Under the pieces are notes generated by a model. That model was not told the DNA's origin, made no database searches, and worked only from the letters and a program-made list of their open reading frames with translations. The position numbers and the translations under genes are program-made. This document shows, piece after piece, positions 59,300 through 64,000 of a DNA stretch of 64,000 bases (position 1 is its first letter; the number at the start of each line of letters is the position of its first letter). Source of the stretch: Stratiolaelaps scimitus (Eukaryota > Arthropoda > Arachnida > Mesostigmata > Laelapidae); assembly GCA_019614645.1 (NCBI GenBank), contig JABWDB010000039.1, positions 1 through 64,000 on the forward strand, in the 5' to 3' direction.

Positions 59300-60434
59300 G
59301 TGTACTTCTCTCTTCTTTCTTCCCCCTTCAGTTGCAAATCTTCAGCTGTTGTCTTCATTTCTCCTCTTCATCGGCATCATCAGCTTATCTTATTTCAACA
59401 GCAGCATCATCTTCTTCTGGTTCTCGAGGAGAGTGCGCCAACTCGGCCTGAGCGGTTCGCGGCCTGTCCGCCGTCGACGTCAACACAGACATACATACAT
59501 ATGTATACATGAGACCGCCCCTGCCACTACCAGTAGTACAACTGCTGACACTGCTCATCCTACCGTTGAAATCGCAAGATAGTATCGCGATATACTGCAG
59601 CAGCAGCGGCGGCCGTGCGCAAAAGCCACAGGGGGCCTCCGCTCCGAAGGATTGCACTGCATCTGCTACACCGCCATCACCCCCCATCTGTCGGTGGAGC
59701 CGATCGTGTTGTGAATCGCGTGAGCCCTATTACGCACAACATGTACGCACGTGTCTATGTACACCTTTAACTCCGTCTACCTGTATATCTATATATCTAT
59801 CTATCTATCCGCCCGTTCGTCCGTCTCGATATCACAAATCATTGTTGAGAGGCACGGCGTCCGATCGACAGCGCCACTCGATATCGCCAGTTGGACAGAC
59901 CAGCGTCTGAACGCTGCAGCTCCGGCGCGGGTAGTCGGTAGTCACATGACATCACGTCGCAGCACTGAATGAGTTGACTTGAGTGGAACGGACCGATCGA
60001 AAGAAACGGTCGTAGACACTGAACGACTCACGAACTCACTCACTGACTGACCGACAGACAGACAGACTGAATCTATGCCTAGCTGCTTCACGCAATCGAC
60101 ACCACGGCTATGGTTGCTGGTGGACGTGGTGACGATGGTGGTGTACCACTATACTGGCAACAGTACAGTGGACTGTCAATGTCTGCACATGGATACGCAC
60201 ACAGATATATACATATAGATACATATAGAACCATATCTACATACATACACAATCGTAATGGGAAAATGGCAAAAGTAATGGAAATTCTCGTCGAGTCGAC
60301 AGCGCCGTCGTTGAAACAACGCTGCGTTGAAACGATATAACGGCAGCAGAGGCGAACAACAGCAACAACAACAAGCCAAGACAAGAAGAAGCCGGACACA
60401 GCTCAGCGATGATCAGCCCACCTCAACGCAGCGG
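59300..60434 (+). other. Possible 5' exon or promoter-proximal region of a plus-strand gene
   Basis: More GC-rich than the flanks and full of short CAG, CAA and GACA repeats, as in arthropod 5' UTRs. It ends in ATGATCAGCCCACC...CGCAGCG followed by GTGAGC, a good donor, so a first coding exon MISPPQRS could splice into a gene beyond the window. An alternative is the signal-peptide-like ORF MRPPLPLPVVQLLTLLILPL at 59509-59910. Both are weak. Confidence 0.25.
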
Positions 60435-61144
60435 TGAGCCGGTGAGGACAACTCAATTTTTTTTAATAGAACAATGAACTACGTGTGGCTCGAACATGCG
60501 CAAAAGAAGGGATAGTATTTGTTGACTCGCTTCGACCGGGCGATAATATCGTACTGATTCAATATGTGCTGTACAGTGGAGAAGTGTTATTTTTAAATTA
60601 GACGACCAACATGCGAGCAGTGACGTCAGAATCAGCTGCGTATCCATGACCACGGCAGCGTATCAGCCTCTGGCGGGTGGACAGCAGAGGGAGTGTATTG
60701 TATGTTATAGACAGTACGGAGCTGTGGTGTAAATGCACCACTTAGTACGATGACGAGTAATATTTAGAATAAATATAGATAAAAACGAGGCTATATGGGA
60801 TAATCAGTGCTGAGTCCGAGCGTTATCAAGAGCACACGTTGTAACTGCGCAACAAAATTCAAATCTATATCTAGCAATGTGTGTAGTCTCCATCAAGATG
60901 ACGACCTATGATCTCTACATGTGTACGCATAAGCTATAACGATTTCATCGTGACCATTTCACCAGACGGTGTAGTTTTCTAGTGAGCCTGTTGTAACTCT
61001 GATGACTAAGCCCTATCTACAGCGTATGCTGGGATTTAACAGATTTTTCGACGGCAGCGTGGCATGTTTAATTCACGCGTACTCGTTACAAATTACTAAC
61101 GTTACACTCTAGCACCTTCTTATGTCAACCACTGGGCAGCCACC

Positions 61145-61407
61145 CCCGGTTACGCTGTAGCGCGTGCGGAGCGGGCAAAGTTAAGGAAGTACGCCGCACT
61201 CTAAGCAACCCACCTCTTTTCCCCCTTGCTTTTGTGACCTTGGGCGGGCACGGCCCTCTCACTGCGAACTTCCTCGAAGGGGTCTACCGTAGGCTGATCC
61301 GCACCACCGTGGACAGACGCGCAGGATCTTTCCTTCTGCAACGCCTGTCCCTCGCTGTGAGGCAGAGAGGCAATGCCATCGCCTTTCTCGGGACAATGTC
61401 GACCTAA
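61145..61407 (+). mobile_element. Retroelement C-terminal tail fragment
   Basis: Plus-strand reading: GYAVARAERAKLRKYAAL, a stop, then NPPLFPLAFVTLGGHGPLT, NFLEGVYRRLIRTTVD, RRAGSFLLQRLSLAV, a one-codon disturbance, and RGNAIAFLGTM. This is the longest of the related tails in the window and shows that the conserved end belongs to a larger polyprotein. The fragment is dead (stop near its start, no upstream RT visible). Confidence 0.65.
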
Positions 61408-61439
61408 TCCCCCCCAGCTAATCCCCCCCACCCAAATCA

Positions 61440-64000
61440 TCCCTAAATATCGTATGAAAATTAGAATAAAATGGGAACAATTCCTAATTATTGTATGTTT
61501 GAATAAATTATAATCACAAGTAAGTTAGCAACGTTAATTATAGAGAGACAGATACTATCATTAGATACGCTTGAGATTGTCTTACAGCCTAGGACAGCCT
61601 TTGCGCAAGTGTGCACACGTACGCTTAAACACCAAACGAGCGAGTTGACCCAGAAGTATTATGCTTCAATCGTCAACGAAAGCCATGCTATTATATAATA
61701 GCTTGCCTGACGAATTTTCGTTAGCTGATTTCGCATACCTATTACGGGTATTGGGCCGCAGGCACAGGATGGATACTCAACAGATGTTGAGTGTTTTCGT
61801 CAGACAATGACGATTAAAATCATCATCTTTCAACATCGCCATCGACGTTGTGTTCCTGCCAATGTATACATGACGAGCATTTTAGTTACGACCTCCTTAG
61901 TTTACTCGGCAGATATCTATAGATAGATGCTAGAGAGATCATATACGGACAATAATTAGGAATTCGTTCTAGGGATTATTTGGGGGATTATTCCATATTT
62001 ATAGATTGTTAGAGCTCGTCGGCAATCAGTTACCGACAGAACCAACTGATTATTTCAGGAACAATAACTAGACACCCGCTTGTTAGTTAACACTTGGCTA
62101 TAACAGTCGTATTTACGTTATTGCGGCTGCTGCAGTACTGAGCCCCCATGATCAGAGATGAGTTCTGTCTGACGACAGCGAAAATGTTTGTTTTGCACTG
62201 ATAAAGAGAGGTTTACATTATTATTACGAATAGTAATCGACGTGTTCGACGTTCGGCGGGTTCATTTGTCGCCTACTTTCATAATTGTCTAGCAAATGTG
62301 TTCCTCTAACAGCTGGACTAGTATTGAGCAGCGAAAATAGAAAGTAAATATTAAAATGAAATTTGTGAGAGCAATTCGATCATTTTCAGCAGCGGCACCT
62401 AGCGACATTGTTGGGATATTATCGGCGGCAAATATAATCAAGCATAATGAAATATAATTACGCACAATAGGAAGTACAAACATGATTCGTCCGGCCAGTC
62501 CGGGACGGCCTCGTATGACACAAAAGTAATAACGTCAATAGTGGTAAGGGGCTTTTAGATTAAATGGTTCTGACTGAACTTGATAACGATGAAGCTTAGA
62601 AGGATGCCATAGACATGGTATGATAACGCTATACCATGAAACTGTGCACTGAAAGCTCCTGTTACAGGCGTCTGAAGGGAAAACTGTCAGAGAACACTTA
62701 TCATATGGAAAAACATCATAGGCTCGTTGCCAACGTACATATAATCGTATTTCGACTGATTGGCGGCACATTGATTCGATTCATGTTCGACCTGTCCCTG
62801 CTGTAACGTACAGAACCACCACTTTCGCCGGGGAAGAACGCACAGATTTCCCATTTCTAACACAACTGTCGTTCTTTTCAATAGCCACCCGTTCGGGTTA
62901 GATGATGACAATGGCTCCTATACGTCCAGTCAAAATATCCAACAAATCTCGTCAAGTCGCCCATGAAAAGCATAAACTAAGCTATCATCACCCGCTGACC
63001 CATTCGGAAAGCTCACTCGTTTCACTCGATAAGCCAGTCGCTGCACTGAGCCGACATATTATTATAAATATAAAATGAATAGATGAAGCCATCATTTACA
63101 TAGACCACTCAAACTTGCCCTTCTATGTAACTGTGTTTTGCAAGTTGCAACGATGCGAATTATTTGTAGGCGTTCTTCGACGGCGATCTACGTACCATAC
63201 CTGCAAAGCTACCTTGACACACACACATACACAAACCCAATGGAGATTTGGATGAACTCTTCAATATTCCATCGATCGATATCCTCTTTTTTATCATTCT
63301 TTGTTCTGCCCCATTCGAGCTGTAGCCCCTGCTACTAATCGGTCGTTGATTTGAAAACGTGTCGCACTTTCGAAGCCAGCAACGTCTATTTTTTGTTAGG
63401 AGCAGTTTGCGCCACTGCAATGAGAATTGCAGGGCGCCGACAGCCGTGACGTTCCTATTTGTTTCTTGCTGTTTCGTCGAGTGAACTTACTGGGATCGCG
63501 GCAACTAAGGATGAGTTTCATAGACGCATTTTTTATAGAAAAGAAACAGCCGCTGTGTTGCCCGTAGCGGTAGAAGCAATAGTTATATAATAATAATAAT
63601 ACATGGTAGCAGTGCGCTTGTAGTTGTTGGCGAAACTTCCTGATGCGCATGAATAATTGTTTGCACTCGCCAAAAAACACACACACACACAGCTATAGCA
63701 AATGTGCTCATGTGAAGAATTGTGGCCACCGGCACTTGTCAGCGCTCGTGAAAAGCGATCGGTTATTTATGATGGTGTTAGCTCAAGGAAAGGGAAGCTT
63801 CATTTCATTACGCTCGGTCTCGAGAAAAATCCTTCAGGTAGCATGGCGAAATGATCGCGTTTAACTGTGCTTTCAGCTCAACAGTTCACTCGTATGCCAG
63901 CCGAGCGGGTTGCTTCGGTTCGATGCGCACGACGTAGAGGGAGCCAAATCAAGGGTGCAGAATTCCTATATTGAAGCGGCCAATAGCGAGGTGGACCGAC
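61440..64000. other. Terminal stretch without recognised genes
   Basis: AT-rich sequence with only short, unsupported ORFs. A (CA)n tract lies at about 63677-63691. It may be intron of a gene starting near 60.4 kb, but nothing here proves that. Confidence 0.45.

Overview
The window is eukaryotic nuclear DNA: genes are split by GT-AG introns, polyadenylation signals and (TA)n microsatellites are frequent, and decayed non-LTR retrotransposons are present. A degenerate element of the R1/I type points to an arthropod. A parasitic mite is a guess from overall character only; the species cannot be fixed from the sequence.

Left part (1 to about 25.4 kb): a tandem array of five related units, starting near 1, 2340, 9436, 16298 and 23160. 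Units 2 to 4 are about 6.9-7.1 kb, unit 1 is about 2.3 kb, and unit 5 is divergent and partial. Every unit carries one intact minus-strand ORF of exactly 212 codons for a secreted six-cysteine protein of unknown family. Units 2 to 4 also carry the same decayed minus-strand R1-like retrotransposon (endonuclease, then reverse transcriptase, then C-terminal zinc-knuckle pieces, with many stops and frameshifts). Inside it lies the tail of a second retroelement. Remnants of a 36-bp minisatellite flank the whole. In unit 1 the retrotransposon is absent and the minisatellite has expanded to about 0.75 kb. Unit-specific insertions and deletions (a poly(A) retroposon in unit 2, a poly(A)-only insertion in unit 4, microhomology deletions) show how the copies diverged.

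Right part (about 26 to 64 kb): unique sequence with five gene models that I assembled by matching splice sites and phases. They are an eight-exon acyl-CoA synthetase/luciferase-like enzyme (minus, 37483 to 25977); a seven-exon MFS transporter resembling SLC18B1 (plus, 42370 to 46503); a five-exon gene for a small secreted cysteine protein (plus, 47749 to 50602); an intronless AGC-family protein kinase (plus, 52092 to 53198); and a three-exon secreted protein with an exon-duplicated cysteine motif and a GC-AG intron (plus, 54393 to 56001). The synthetase and the transporter are transcribed divergently from a gap of about 4.9 kb. Beyond 56 kb there is only repeat-rich sequence, a possible 5' exon near 60.4 kb and a retroelement tail near 61.3 kb.

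The five right-hand genes share no evident pathway. The strongest candidate for something undescribed is the tandem secreted-protein family and its 7-kb amplification unit. The two small secreted genes at 47.7-50.6 kb and 54.4-56.0 kb come next.
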